Below are positions 1 to 7,244 of a stretch of DNA of 64,000 nucleotides, one piece after another. The notes under the pieces were generated by a model. It did not search any database. It had not been told where the DNA came from and worked only from the letters and a program-made list of their open reading frames with translations. Both the position numbers and the translations under genes were made by a program. Position 1 is the first letter of the stretch. Each line of letters begins with the position of its first letter. The stretch spans positions 2,542,001 through 2,606,000 of the forward strand of contig NZ_CAJIMS010000001.1 of the NCBI RefSeq assembly GCF_905175375.1. The letters run 5' to 3'. This DNA is from Chryseobacterium aquaeductus. GTDB lineage: Bacteria; Bacteroidota; Bacteroidia; Flavobacteriales; Weeksellaceae.

Positions 1-107
1 CAAAACAAAAAATCCATTACTGAAGTCATCTTTAAAAATGAATCAATTTGGAAAAAGTTTAAATTATATCGGATGTTAACCAACAAGATAATATTAACAT
101 CACCAAG
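1..107 (+). repeat. Leader repeat, copy 1 (upstream of surface protein)
   Basis: This stretch is closely repeated at 1751-1857. Shared blocks include AACAAAAAATCCATTA, GAATCAATTTGGAAAAAGTT and CTTAACCAACAA-like sequence, with small indels and substitutions. Both copies lie upstream of an ORF that begins with a signal peptide (156 and 2090). It is probably a duplicated promoter/5' untranslated region that came along when a surface-gene cassette was copied. The copy may start before the window. Confidence 0.75.
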
Positions 108-155
108 CAAACCAGCGTAGTCTGGAACTTTTGAAAATAAAAAAATCTTTAAATA

Positions 156-1667
156 ATGAAAAATATATTATTACCAATTGCATTATTGATTGGCCTTTCA
201 GCTAATGCTCAGGTCGGGATCAATAATACTTCCCCCAATGCGACCTTAGACATTAGTGCGAAAACCACTGACGGCAGCAAGCCCGAAGGTTTGCTGGCAC
301 CACGTTTAACGGGCGACCAAATTCAGGCGGGCGACGCTCAATATACTGCTGCTCAGAAAGGCGTGATCATTTACGCTACTGCTGCCGCAACGTCACCCAG
401 TATCAAAACTACTAATATTACTGCCGAAGGCTACTATTTTTTCGATGGTACTGCATGGCAGAAGATCTCGGGCGGTGCTGCTGCGGGAGATGCCACTAAC
501 GATTCGTGGGTGAATGATACGACCAATACGATGGTGACGCTTGGCACCAAAGCAGACGGAACGGCAAGAACAGCCGGAACGGAGTTTGTCGCAAAAGACA
601 ACGGTGCTGTGGGCATAGGAACCGCGAGCCCGAATGCCAGTGCATTAATAGATCTTACGGCTACCAACAAAGGGATGCTGATCCCAAGAGTTGCGCTTAC
701 AGGACCAACAGATCAAGTGACTATTGTTTCTCCTGCAACAGGATTGATGGTATATAACACTGGAGCAGCTGCTCTCACTTACAAAGGATTTGTGTTCTGG
801 AATGGGACAGAATGGAGACAAATGGATAATTCGACTACAGTAAACCCAGTGATTACAGGTCTTAACTGTACAAGTGCTTATGTAGCTCCGGCTGCATTTA
901 CATCCGGAGTTCCTTACACTGGTATCTTAACAGTTTATTATTCCAATGGCAACGGGGGAAGTTATCCTGGTGGAACAACATTTACCCAGAATGGACTTAC
1001 TTTTACATTAGATCAGGGAACTCTTAATAAAGGTAATGGCTATATTACGTACTCTGTAACAGGTACTCCGGATTTTACATCACCAAGCACAGTTACAGTA
1101 CCACTAAGCTTCTTAGGATTTAGCTGCAATGCTACAATTGGACTGAATACTACACCATTTGTTATTGGTGAAATTAGATCTGCTAGAATAACTGTAAATG
1201 CTGCAAGTTTTACGACAAATGGTGGTTCACGAAACAACATGACAGGTAAATCAATTGGAAATATTGCTACTACAAATACAAGATCTGCTTATGAAGAAGC
1301 AACAAATTCTGAAAAGACAAAGTTTATCTATATCAACGGATTGAGAATGGACTTTTTGGAAAGTTTTATTTCGAGTGATGATGTGAGAGCAAGATTATAT
1401 AATACAACTTCTTCTACTGTAAAATATGATATTTCTGCACTTTCTACGAATGATGCCTATAGGACTGGTGTTAATTCTAACGTGCTTTCCAATTATTATA
1501 GTTTCAGAATAGATGGAGATGATAATATGAGTGCATCAACTGATGCAGCAGAGTATGTAAATACAATGTTAACTTTCCCTAATGGTGAGTGGTATAATTG
1601 TACCTGGCATGCCACTAGAGATGCTACAAATTATTACTTCTTTTTTACCGCCCAACGTTTAAATTAA
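156..1667 (+). CDS. Secreted surface protein with VGI-type repeats
   Basis: The 503-residue protein starts with a Sec signal peptide ending in ANAQ (residues 1-19). The mature part opens with VGINNTSPNATLDI, and a second copy of the motif (VGIGTASPNASALIDLTA, about residues 150-168) follows. After each copy comes a GLL/GML-PR-x-LTG and a GVIIY/GLMVYNT element, so the N-terminal half is two related modules. This is the pattern of large families of Flavobacteriia surface proteins resembling fibre stalks. The C-terminal half (from about residue 230) is different, low in charge and Thr/Ser/Asn-rich, and I do not recognise it. No T9SS C-terminal sorting domain is obvious. Surface exposure is inferred; a role in adhesion is only a guess. 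Base composition falls sharply between the two halves, which suggests module swapping. Confidence 0.85.
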   Translation: MKNILLPIALLIGLSANAQVGINNTSPNATLDISAKTTDGSKPEGLLAPRLTGDQIQAGDAQYTAAQKGVIIYATAAATSPSIKTTNITAEGYYFFDGTAWQKISGGAAAGDATNDSWVNDTTNTMVTLGTKADGTARTAGTEFVAKDNGAVGIGTASPNASALIDLTATNKGMLIPRVALTGPTDQVTIVSPATGLMVYNTGAAALTYKGFVFWNGTEWRQMDNSTTVNPVITGLNCTSAYVAPAAFTSGVPYTGILTVYYSNGNGGSYPGGTTFTQNGLTFTLDQGTLNKGNGYITYSVTGTPDFTSPSTVTVPLSFLGFSCNATIGLNTTPFVIGEIRSARITVNAASFTTNGGSRNNMTGKSIGNIATTNTRSAYEEATNSEKTKFIYINGLRMDFLESFISSDDVRARLYNTTSSTVKYDISALSTNDAYRTGVNSNVLSNYYSFRIDGDDNMSASTDAAEYVNTMLTFPNGEWYNCTWHATRDATNYYFFFTAQRLN

Positions 1668-2089
1668 CATTGTCTGCTATTGCAAATTTGCAAACCGTGA
1701 AGTAAAAGCAACAACACACACATGCATAGAAACTTTTGTGATTTTGTAAACAGAACAAAAAATCCATTATTGTAGTCATCTATAAAATGAATCAATTTGG
1801 AAAAAGTTTAAATTATGCAAGATCTTAACCAACAACATAATAATACATTACCAAGGATACGGATCTTGCATCTCTTCCTTTCTTGCGCTATCATATTTTG
1901 CGAATGGGAAGATGCAATGCCTGAAAGGCGCAGGCATTGAGTAAGTTTTAAATATAAATATTTTTAAATGTTCGGATTCGGATACGATTCTATTAACACA
2001 AGATGATTTATTGCACCAAATAAGCGAACATAGTTTGGTGTTTTTATCAAAACTATTTGAAGTAAAACAACTATAAAAAAAATACAATT
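1668..2089. other. Intergenic stretch with repeat copy and hairpins
   Basis: No convincing gene was found. It contains the second leader repeat (1751-1857), a perfect 9-bp inverted repeat CAATGCCTG / CAGGCATTG at 1915-1939, and outside it an imperfect pair GCATCTCTTCC / GGAAGATGC (about 1868-1914). Together these could fold into a nested hairpin. Confidence 0.6.
1751..1857 (+). repeat. Leader repeat, copy 2
   Basis: Near-copy of bases 1-107. The core GAATCAATTTGGAAAAAGTT is identical in both; flanking positions differ by scattered substitutions and one or two single-base indels. It lies upstream of the small secreted protein at 2090. Confidence 0.75.
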
Positions 2090-2293
2090 ATGAACAGAAC
2101 TTTTTCCTTAATCTTTATTTTAACATCTACATTAATTTTTGCTCAGGAAAAAAGCATGGCATTAAAAAAAGTTTTTTTGGAATACAGGCCTGGCTTTTGG
2201 GTACTAACGATTGGTATAGGAAAAATATTAAAGGAAGATTATCCTCTTCAGGTAGTCCCAAATCTAAGCTTCAGGATTGGATATGATTTTTAA
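2090..2293 (+). CDS. Small secreted protein, possible outer-membrane barrel remnant
   Basis: The 67-residue product has a clear signal peptide (hydrophobic stretch, then FAQ near residue 19). It ends in SFRIGYDF, the kind of terminal aromatic strand seen at the end of outer-membrane beta-barrels. Only about 48 residues lie between, far too few for a barrel. The simplest reading is a barrel gene that lost its middle by an in-frame deletion, keeping both ends; a genuine small secreted protein is possible. It follows leader repeat copy 2 and a typical AT-rich start region. Confidence 0.45.
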   Translation: MNRTFSLIFILTSTLIFAQEKSMALKKVFLEYRPGFWVLTIGIGKILKEDYPLQVVPNLSFRIGYDF

Positions 2294-2432
2294 ATCGCTA
2301 GAAGTTGGCGTTATTGACATTTCAATACCTCATTTTAGCGATACATATCCGGCAGGAGCTTTTTACAATAACGATGATTCTAGTGATACGATTTTTAGCA
2401 TTTATCATCCGTATCCGATTCACATACTATAA
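2283..2432 (+). pseudogene. Short ORF, unrecognised fragment
   Basis: A 49-codon ORF starts at an ATG inside the last codons of the preceding gene and reads MIFKSLEVGVIDISIPHF and on to HPYPIHIL. It has no signal peptide and no family I recognise. It could be a leftover of a gene in this decayed region or chance. Confidence 0.2.
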
Positions 2433-2932
2433 AGATTAAAAAACAAAAGCACCTAAGATATTATGTAAAATCAAAGCCTATCAGTACGGTAATGTTTTAA
2501 CCAAAGATATTCCAAGATCTATTGTCTCACTAGCCTATATTTTTTTTCATATTATTTTTTTTTCAATACTATTTTTTTTATAATGTTTTTTATGTACCTC
2601 CGTCCTATTTTTCATGGAATTAGTTTTGGTTAGTTGAGATCGGTTAGGAGGTACATTTTATAGAATACTCAAAAGATTTTTGGATATGGGATTTTTTGCA
2701 AGTCTTTTATAATTGCTGAGGCATTAGTAATGTATTGCAATACAAATAAATAACCACGATGAATTGATCATAAATGTATCAGGTTATAAAAGAATACGGA
2801 AGAAAACAAATTTGTGATCATATGAAAACATCAGTAAAGTATTACTGACATATTCATCTAAAACTAAAAGCAGTAGAGGGGATTACTATCTGACATTCTA
2901 TTGCATGCTATCAACGAAATACAAACACTATT
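2294..2932. other. Gene-poor AT-rich stretch with one inverted repeat
   Basis: No full gene. An exact 10-bp inverted repeat ATGTACCTCC (2592-2601) / GGAGGTACAT (2647-2656) stands out in otherwise T-rich DNA. An open stretch around 2470-2580 reads as KIKAYQYGNVLTKDIPRS, which could be a gene remnant, but it has no start codon and no recognisable family. Confidence 0.5.
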
Positions 2933-3262
2933 TTGAAATCAAATATGAACTACCTCAGTAAAATCTTAAATTTTTTCTACACATCTCCTAAGGACAGACA
3001 TCTTTGGAATATAAGAGTGGGCGAAAAATATCATTATGTTCACGAAATACTCAATAATTATGACTTATTGGGTGAAAACATATTGAAGATACAGGATTTT
3101 TTTCAAAGCTATAGATTAGTAGAATCCACTCCTTCTAAACTTGTATATGAGATAAAAAGCAATAAGAAGGGAAGATATATGCTGGTCTTATATTTTTGTG
3201 ATCATAAAATATCAAAAGTTATTTACACGTTTCTAAGTAATGAAAAAAAGAATTTTGTTTAG
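2933..3262 (+). CDS. Small uncharacterised protein, possibly BamE-like fold
   Basis: The product is 109 residues, or 105 if it begins at the second ATG (2945, MNYLSK). There is no signal peptide or membrane segment. The C-terminal half reads as alternating strands (KLVYEIKSN, YMLVLYFCDHKISKVIYTF) like the small BamE/SmpA-type proteins common in this group, and it resembles the layout of the 75-residue protein at 5207. The function is unknown. Its end overlaps the start of the glycosyltransferase fragment by 23 bases, so the junction may be a recombination scar. Confidence 0.45.
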   Translation: MKSNMNYLSKILNFFYTSPKDRHLWNIRVGEKYHYVHEILNNYDLLGENILKIQDFFQSYRLVESTPSKLVYEIKSNKKGRYMLVLYFCDHKISKVIYTFLSNEKKNFV

Positions 3263-3476
3263 AATTAACTCGATGAAAATGGGAGGAGTCCCTAAAGTAT
3301 TAATTGATGTTGTGAAAAATCTGGATAAGGATAAATTTGATCCTTTTATCCTACTGGATCTTAACCAAGGAGAATTGAGAGATGAAATTCCTGCTGATAT
3401 AAAAGTTTTTTCTTTGGCGAAAGGTAGAGAAGATATGCATAAAATGCAGCCTCTTCTCTTTTTTAGCTTATTATAA
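3240..3476 (+). pseudogene. Glycosyltransferase family 4, N-terminal fragment
   Basis: The 78-residue reading frame begins with a beta-strand and a glycine motif (ILFRINSMKMGGVPKVL), then LDKDKFDPFILLDL. This matches the N-terminal Rossmann half of GT4-type glycosyltransferases, where MGG..KVL binds near the acceptor. Family members have about 350-400 residues; here the frame stops at residue 78 and no continuation was found downstream. It must be inactive as a transferase. It overlaps the preceding ORF and is followed by the HTH gene pair, so it is probably a remnant of a polysaccharide locus cut by rearrangement. Confidence 0.65.
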
Positions 3477-3529
3477 GATAATTGTCATAGGATCAGGAAT
3501 TTTTTTTAGTAACAAACCTTATTAGAGAT

Positions 3530-3946
3530 ATGAAAGAAATACATATAGGAAAGATAATCCTACAAAAAGTTCAGGAAAGAGATATTCAAATGACACGGAT
3601 TTGCAATTTCTTGCATTGTAACGTTAATGATGTAATGGAAATGTTTGAGCAGGAGAGCATTAATACTCATACTTTACTAAGATGGAGTAAACTCTTGGAG
3701 TTTGATTTCTTTAGAATTTACACCAGCCATCTAATACTTTTTTCTCCCTGTAAAACAAATGATTTCACAAAGAAGAGGAAAAATACTCTTTTAGAATTTA
3801 GAAAAAACCTTTACACACAAGAAGTTAAAGATTTTATTTTAGAAAAAATTAATAATAATGAAATGTCAAAGAATGAGGTAATGTCGAAATACAACATTCC
3901 TAGAACAACTCTATATACTTGGATAAAAAAAAGTGTAATGGAATGA
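3530..3946 (+). CDS. Transposase-like helix-turn-helix protein, first of a pair
   Basis: The 138-residue protein has an N-terminal region (about residues 1-65) with the pattern of a degenerate XRE-like domain: IGKIILQKVQERDIQMTRIC, then LLRWSKLLEFDFFRIYTSHL. A C-terminal helix-turn-helix (about 105-135) reads SKNEVMSKYNIPRTTLYTWI, as in the first ORF of IS3/IS1595-type transposases. There is no DDE catalytic domain, so it cannot transpose on its own. Its stop overlaps the start of the next gene as ATGA, so the two are translationally coupled. Such pairs are seen repeatedly in Chryseobacterium-type genomes. DNA binding is inferred from the motif; the target is unknown. Confidence 0.6.
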   Translation: MKEIHIGKIILQKVQERDIQMTRICNFLHCNVNDVMEMFEQESINTHTLLRWSKLLEFDFFRIYTSHLILFSPCKTNDFTKKRKNTLLEFRKNLYTQEVKDFILEKINNNEMSKNEVMSKYNIPRTTLYTWIKKSVME

Positions 3947-4272
3947 AAAATACAAACCCAAATTACAGACAAATCTACTTAGATATTTTGGCAGCAAGAT
4001 ATCCTGAAAAACTAAATGACAATACTGTTATTGCAAAAATCAATAGTCTTTCTACAGATCTCGATATATTGTTTCTGAACGACCTTATATTTGGCGAAAG
4101 AAATCCTAAAGATGAGATTAAAAATCAGAAACTTCGCTCATATAGTAAAGAATCCATATTTAAAATTCTGCATTATCAAAAACAATACAATTTAAATAAC
4201 AGCCAATTATCAAGAAAATTTAAATTAAGTAGAACTACAATAAGCCGTTGGAGAAAAATATTTTCTTTTTAG
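3943..4272 (+). CDS. Transposase-like helix-turn-helix protein, second of a pair
   Basis: I chose the ATG at 3943 because it overlaps the previous stop (ATGA) and gives the start MKNTNPNYRQIY; the frame is open 24 bases further upstream but has no reason to begin there. The product is 109 residues. An N-terminal acidic, helical part is followed by a C-terminal helix-turn-helix (about residues 75-105) reading SQLSRKFKLSRTTISRWRKI, very like the HTH of the partner protein. No catalytic domain is present. The two proteins are probably made in fixed ratio and could act together, but the role is unknown. Confidence 0.6.
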   Translation: MKNTNPNYRQIYLDILAARYPEKLNDNTVIAKINSLSTDLDILFLNDLIFGERNPKDEIKNQKLRSYSKESIFKILHYQKQYNLNNSQLSRKFKLSRTTISRWRKIFSF

Positions 4273-4499
4273 ACTACATAAATAGTTTTTGAATTTGAAA
4301 AAAATATTATAATATTTTATCTTAAATATAATACAACCTTTTTAATTGCTTTTCGTCCAATACAAAGGAACAAGGATACATTCTACAAAAACTAAACTAC
4401 GTATTTGCCAATTTAAAATTTTAGTAAAATTCTACTTAACTAATTAAAATAATTACAACGGAGGATCAAGTTTTCCGGTATTCATTTAAAAAATAAGAA

Positions 4500-5183
4500 A
4501 TGAAAAATATATTTGTAACTTCTGCGAGCAATGTATTTATAGGAACAATTAATCCCTCCCAAAAACTTCATATAGTAACAGGAGAAACAGTCATATCACC
4601 AATTACCGGTTTTCTGCTAAATGATGGCAATCAAAAATCAGGATGTGTTTTAACATCTGACCATTCTGGAAAAGACACCTGGAAGCCAGCATCAATAACT
4701 AAAATTATAGGTACATTAGGCTCTGGTGTAGATGTTCCATTCTCTTCCACTAATTTTAAAAGAACTTTATCATATATTGATCTTCCACCCGGCAAATGGG
4801 AAGTGTCGGTCACGATGCTCCTACCTGTTGAGACTGGTACACTGACAATAAATGACTGGGTTTGGATCAGAAGCAGTTTTTCAACTTTAAACCAGACAAC
4901 AATTGTAAGTTCTGAAATCACTTCTGATATATTGGGTTCAAATCTGACAAGTAGTTACTACTCTGGTCCCAAAAACATTTCTGGTACTCCAAAATTTGAT
5001 ATGATGAGAGGTACAGTAGTAATTCAAAATTCTTCAGGTTCCACTAAGAGATATTGTTATTATGCCGGGTTAAATGATTCCCACGAATATTCTTTGGGCA
5101 GTGGCAAAGCAAATGAATTTGGAGTGTTTGGTGGCTCCAACTGGGCGAAAAATAATATTACTGCAAGTCCTATTCTTAAATAA
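4500..5183 (+). CDS. Surface protein of the VGI family lacking a signal peptide
   Basis: The 227-residue product has the family hallmarks: IGTINPSQKLHI near residue 14 (normally VGINTxNPxQKLHI right after a signal peptide), then ITGFLLNDGNQKSG and VLTSDHSGKDTWKP. What is missing is the hydrophobic signal peptide: the start MKNIFVTSASNVF is polar and short. Part of the 5' end seems to have been deleted or replaced. The rest reads as a clean frame with a jelly-roll-like, Ser/Thr-rich domain. If translated, it would stay in the cytoplasm, so it may be a non-functional allele or donor sequence for recombination. Confidence 0.65.
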   Translation: MKNIFVTSASNVFIGTINPSQKLHIVTGETVISPITGFLLNDGNQKSGCVLTSDHSGKDTWKPASITKIIGTLGSGVDVPFSSTNFKRTLSYIDLPPGKWEVSVTMLLPVETGTLTINDWVWIRSSFSTLNQTTIVSSEITSDILGSNLTSSYYSGPKNISGTPKFDMMRGTVVIQNSSGSTKRYCYYAGLNDSHEYSLGSGKANEFGVFGGSNWAKNNITASPILK

Positions 5184-5206
5184 TAAAGTTATTTTATTTA
5201 ATTGTT

Positions 5207-5434
5207 ATGGAAAATTATAAAAATCTTACAGGAAAATCTAAAGCACAAATTATATCTGAACTAGGTTTTGAATTTAATCACTTTCCTTCAGATATTTGGA
5301 CTTATGAACTTAAAAAAGATTGGTGGGGAAGAAAGCAATTTTTGGTCATTTTATTTGAAAAAGATCATGTGAAAAAAATTTCATTGATAAAAACATACTT
5401 TGTTTTGAAAACTGAGAAATACAAAAATCTTTAG
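5207..5434 (+). CDS. Small BamE-like protein
   Basis: The 75-residue protein has the order typical of BamE/SmpA-like folds: a helix with LTGKSKAQIISELG (the usual G-x-[ST]-x-x-x-[VI]-x-x-x-LG pattern), then W-x-Y (IWTYEL), then a strand with FLVILFEKDHVKKI. It lacks a signal peptide and lipobox, so it is not a Bam lipoprotein but one of the small stand-alone versions common in Flavobacteriia. It starts 23 bases after the surface protein and may share its transcript. Function unknown. Confidence 0.5.
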   Translation: MENYKNLTGKSKAQIISELGFEFNHFPSDIWTYELKKDWWGRKQFLVILFEKDHVKKISLIKTYFVLKTEKYKNL

Positions 5435-5531
5435 CAATACTTCGAGATTATGAAACTATTTATTCTCTTGTTAAAGGCAAGTTAAACTCATTTCCTTCCA
5501 TATTAAACTAAACATCAAACAATTATTATAC

Positions 5532-6297
5532 ATGAAAAATCTTGGTCTAAAATCAATTTTACTTTTTGTCATTACATTTTTTTTTAATATACATGCTCAG
5601 ATAGGGAATGTCGGAATTAATACGGCCAGTCCTACAGAAACGTTGAATATAAACGGTACTCTAAGAATACGAAAAGTGCCCGTAAAAGGATCCTTCGGTG
5701 TGTCTACATTGCAGTTTGAGGCAGATCAAGCATCTTTCTACAAACCGACATTTTTTACCGATTTTAATGGAAATTTTACTTTAAGAGGTTCTAGTGCATC
5801 TACTGATTTTTTTGAATTGGAAAGTGCAGGAAGTAATAATAATGGACAGTTCCAGTTTACGATTGGTGATGATGGTGATGAACCCATTATATTTTACAGA
5901 GACCGTTATGACAGAACTCCGCGACTGCGAGAAATGCTGAGAATGTAGGGTATGGGAAGTAATGATAATATTAGAGTAGGTATCAATATGAATGGCGCAG
6001 TGGCAAACTCAACTTTTCAAATTACAGGTTCAGTTTCTGCGTCAATTATTTCTGTCTCTTCTAATATTACATTAAATGAAAATCATTATACGATAATCTT
6101 AACAAATAATTCCTCGGTAACATTACTTTCCGCTTCAACTTGTCCTGATAGATTATAGGTGATAAAGAAAACCAACAATTCAGGAAATTCAAGCATAACT
6201 TCATTTCTAAATTCTAATAATAATGCAACCACGTCAATAAGCAGAGGAGTATATCAGTATCAAAGCGACGGAACTAATTGGCAACAAATAAATTAAT
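5532..6297 (+). pseudogene. Broken VGI-type surface protein
   Basis: The gene starts with a signal peptide (ending near IHAQ) and the family motif VGINTASPTETLNINGTLRI. Three lesions break it. Near 5920 the sense frame shifts by one base; in the shifted frame the protein continues ATARNAENVG, and near 5950 it returns to the first frame as MGSNDNIRVGINM. Read without these shifts the frame meets a TAG at 5946. A second in-frame TAG at 6156 replaces what is probably a Tyr codon; after it the protein runs on (VIKKTNNSGNSSITSF) to a natural end at 6297, GTNWQQIN. So a whole gene is present but interrupted. Sequencing error could explain one lesion, less easily all three. Confidence 0.75.
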
Positions 6298-6349
6298 CTA
6301 AATTTAAAAAAAACAAGTATAAATTAAAAAGTAATTCTCATCATTTTTA

Positions 6350-6403
6350 AATCTCCGGTTCAGCAAAACCCAGTGTTAGCAATCTTCAAATCCGGAGTTT
6401 TTT
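6350..6403 (+). terminator. Likely terminator after the surface gene
   Basis: CTCCGG and CCGGAG form a 6-bp stem with a 30-35 base loop, followed directly by a run of seven T. It lies about 60 bases after the end of the broken surface gene. Confidence 0.45.
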
Positions 6404-6476
6404 TAAGGTAAAACATAAAATGATGTTATCTTTTTTTATTTAGTAAATCAAATTGTCTATAGAACTACTTTATCTA

Positions 6477-6929
6477 ATGAAAATAAGTAATAAAAACACC
6501 ATCAAATATATTCTTGCCATACATATCACAGTAATAATAGCATTTATCTTTACAACGGCAGTAATAAGTTTTCTCTTTCCAACGATATTTGAAAAAATAC
6601 AGATTATAAATTATTCGATTTTGATTTATTGCTTTGTAAAAATATTCAGGTTGAAGTATGTTGAGTACGAAAATTCTGGCGAAGTAATAAGTCTGAAGAG
6701 ATACAGCATCTTTCATTTTCAAAAGAAGCAAAATCGGATCGAATTGCCACTTTACAAGATTAATAATATGTATATTAAGAAAGATTTCTGTTATAATTAT
6801 CTTATCATAAATTTCCGAAGAGAAGATCAAAAGTTTATGAAAATACATTTTTCAATCGATCATATAAAAAAATCTGATCATGAGCTGATTATTAACGATT
6901 TCAAAAATTACATTACTACAAAATTCTGA
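6477..6929 (+). CDS. Two-helix membrane protein with PH-like domain
   Basis: I start at 6477 (MKISNKNT); the upstream codons in the frame use a poor start. The product is about 150 residues. Two hydrophobic segments (about residues 12-34 and 42-58) are followed by a soluble strand-rich domain: YVEYENSGEVISLKRYS, then YNYLIINFRRED and MKIHFSIDHI. The same layout and the same core (a [LV]xYExSGExIxI[KR] block) recur in the protein encoded at 47191-47646, so they are distant paralogs. The cytoplasmic part probably folds like a bacterial PH domain. No partner gene is adjacent. Function unknown. Confidence 0.55.
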   Translation: MKISNKNTIKYILAIHITVIIAFIFTTAVISFLFPTIFEKIQIINYSILIYCFVKIFRLKYVEYENSGEVISLKRYSIFHFQKKQNRIELPLYKINNMYIKKDFCYNYLIINFRREDQKFMKIHFSIDHIKKSDHELIINDFKNYITTKF

Positions 6930-7127
6930 TTTTTTAAAGCTGGCTTTCAGAATGATGCTGAATTGTATTTTTGAGGTGCTCTAGATTCAGGACATAATCT
7001 TAAAGCCATTTTTACAGGCATGGCACTTCGTACCATAAAAAATTTTGTTTCGTAAGAGCAGGATGCTACTACACCACGGTCTTCTATGATCACAGTTTTT
7101 TTCTCCACTTCGGAGTTGTTTAGCCCT
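6930..7127 (-). pseudogene. Y-family DNA polymerase fragment
   Basis: On the minus strand the segment 7090 to 6947 reads VIIEDRGVVASCSYETKFF, then VRSAMPVKMALRLCPES. This is the palm/finger region of Y-family (DinB/ImpB-like) polymerases, where RGVV.A.SYEAR..GVRSAMP is conserved. It is only 47 codons long, has drifted (FFM in place of a Lys-Phe-Gly type stretch), lacks the catalytic N-terminal Asp and the rest of the protein, and ends at a stop at 6947. It lies directly downstream of the transposase fragment on the same strand. Confidence 0.6.
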
Positions 7128-7244
7128 TCATGTGACTTTAATGCCTAGTTCTTGAGCCAACTCCGAAATATTGGTTCGTTCATTACTTAATTGAACAGCT
7201 TTTGTCTTAAAAGCGGGATCATAAATTTTTCGCTCGCGCTTCAT
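7128..7244 (-). pseudogene. IS3-type transposase OrfA, N-terminal fragment
   Basis: A 38-codon ORF on the minus strand begins MKRERKIYDPAFKTKAVQL and continues SNERTNISELAQELGIKVT. This is the start of an OrfA (IS3/IS150 group) with the first part of its helix-turn-helix. Family members have about 90-100 residues; here a stop follows the turn of the HTH. No OrfB/integrase core and no terminal inverted repeats were seen nearby, so the element is a relic. Confidence 0.7.

Noticed and set aside
1848..2087. Minus-strand 79-codon ORF over the leader repeat
   Set aside because: No signal, no family, overlaps the repeat and hairpins; composition fits chance.
3530..4272. A complete insertion sequence
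   Set aside because: Neither protein has a DDE or other catalytic domain and no terminal repeats were found.
5946..6158. In-frame TAG stops read through or recoded
   Set aside because: The stretch before the first TAG is only sensible in a shifted frame, so mutation explains it better than stop-codon readthrough.
6474..6848. Minus-strand 124-codon ORF antisense to the PH-like protein
   Set aside because: Shadow of a better-supported gene with clear helices and a paralog.
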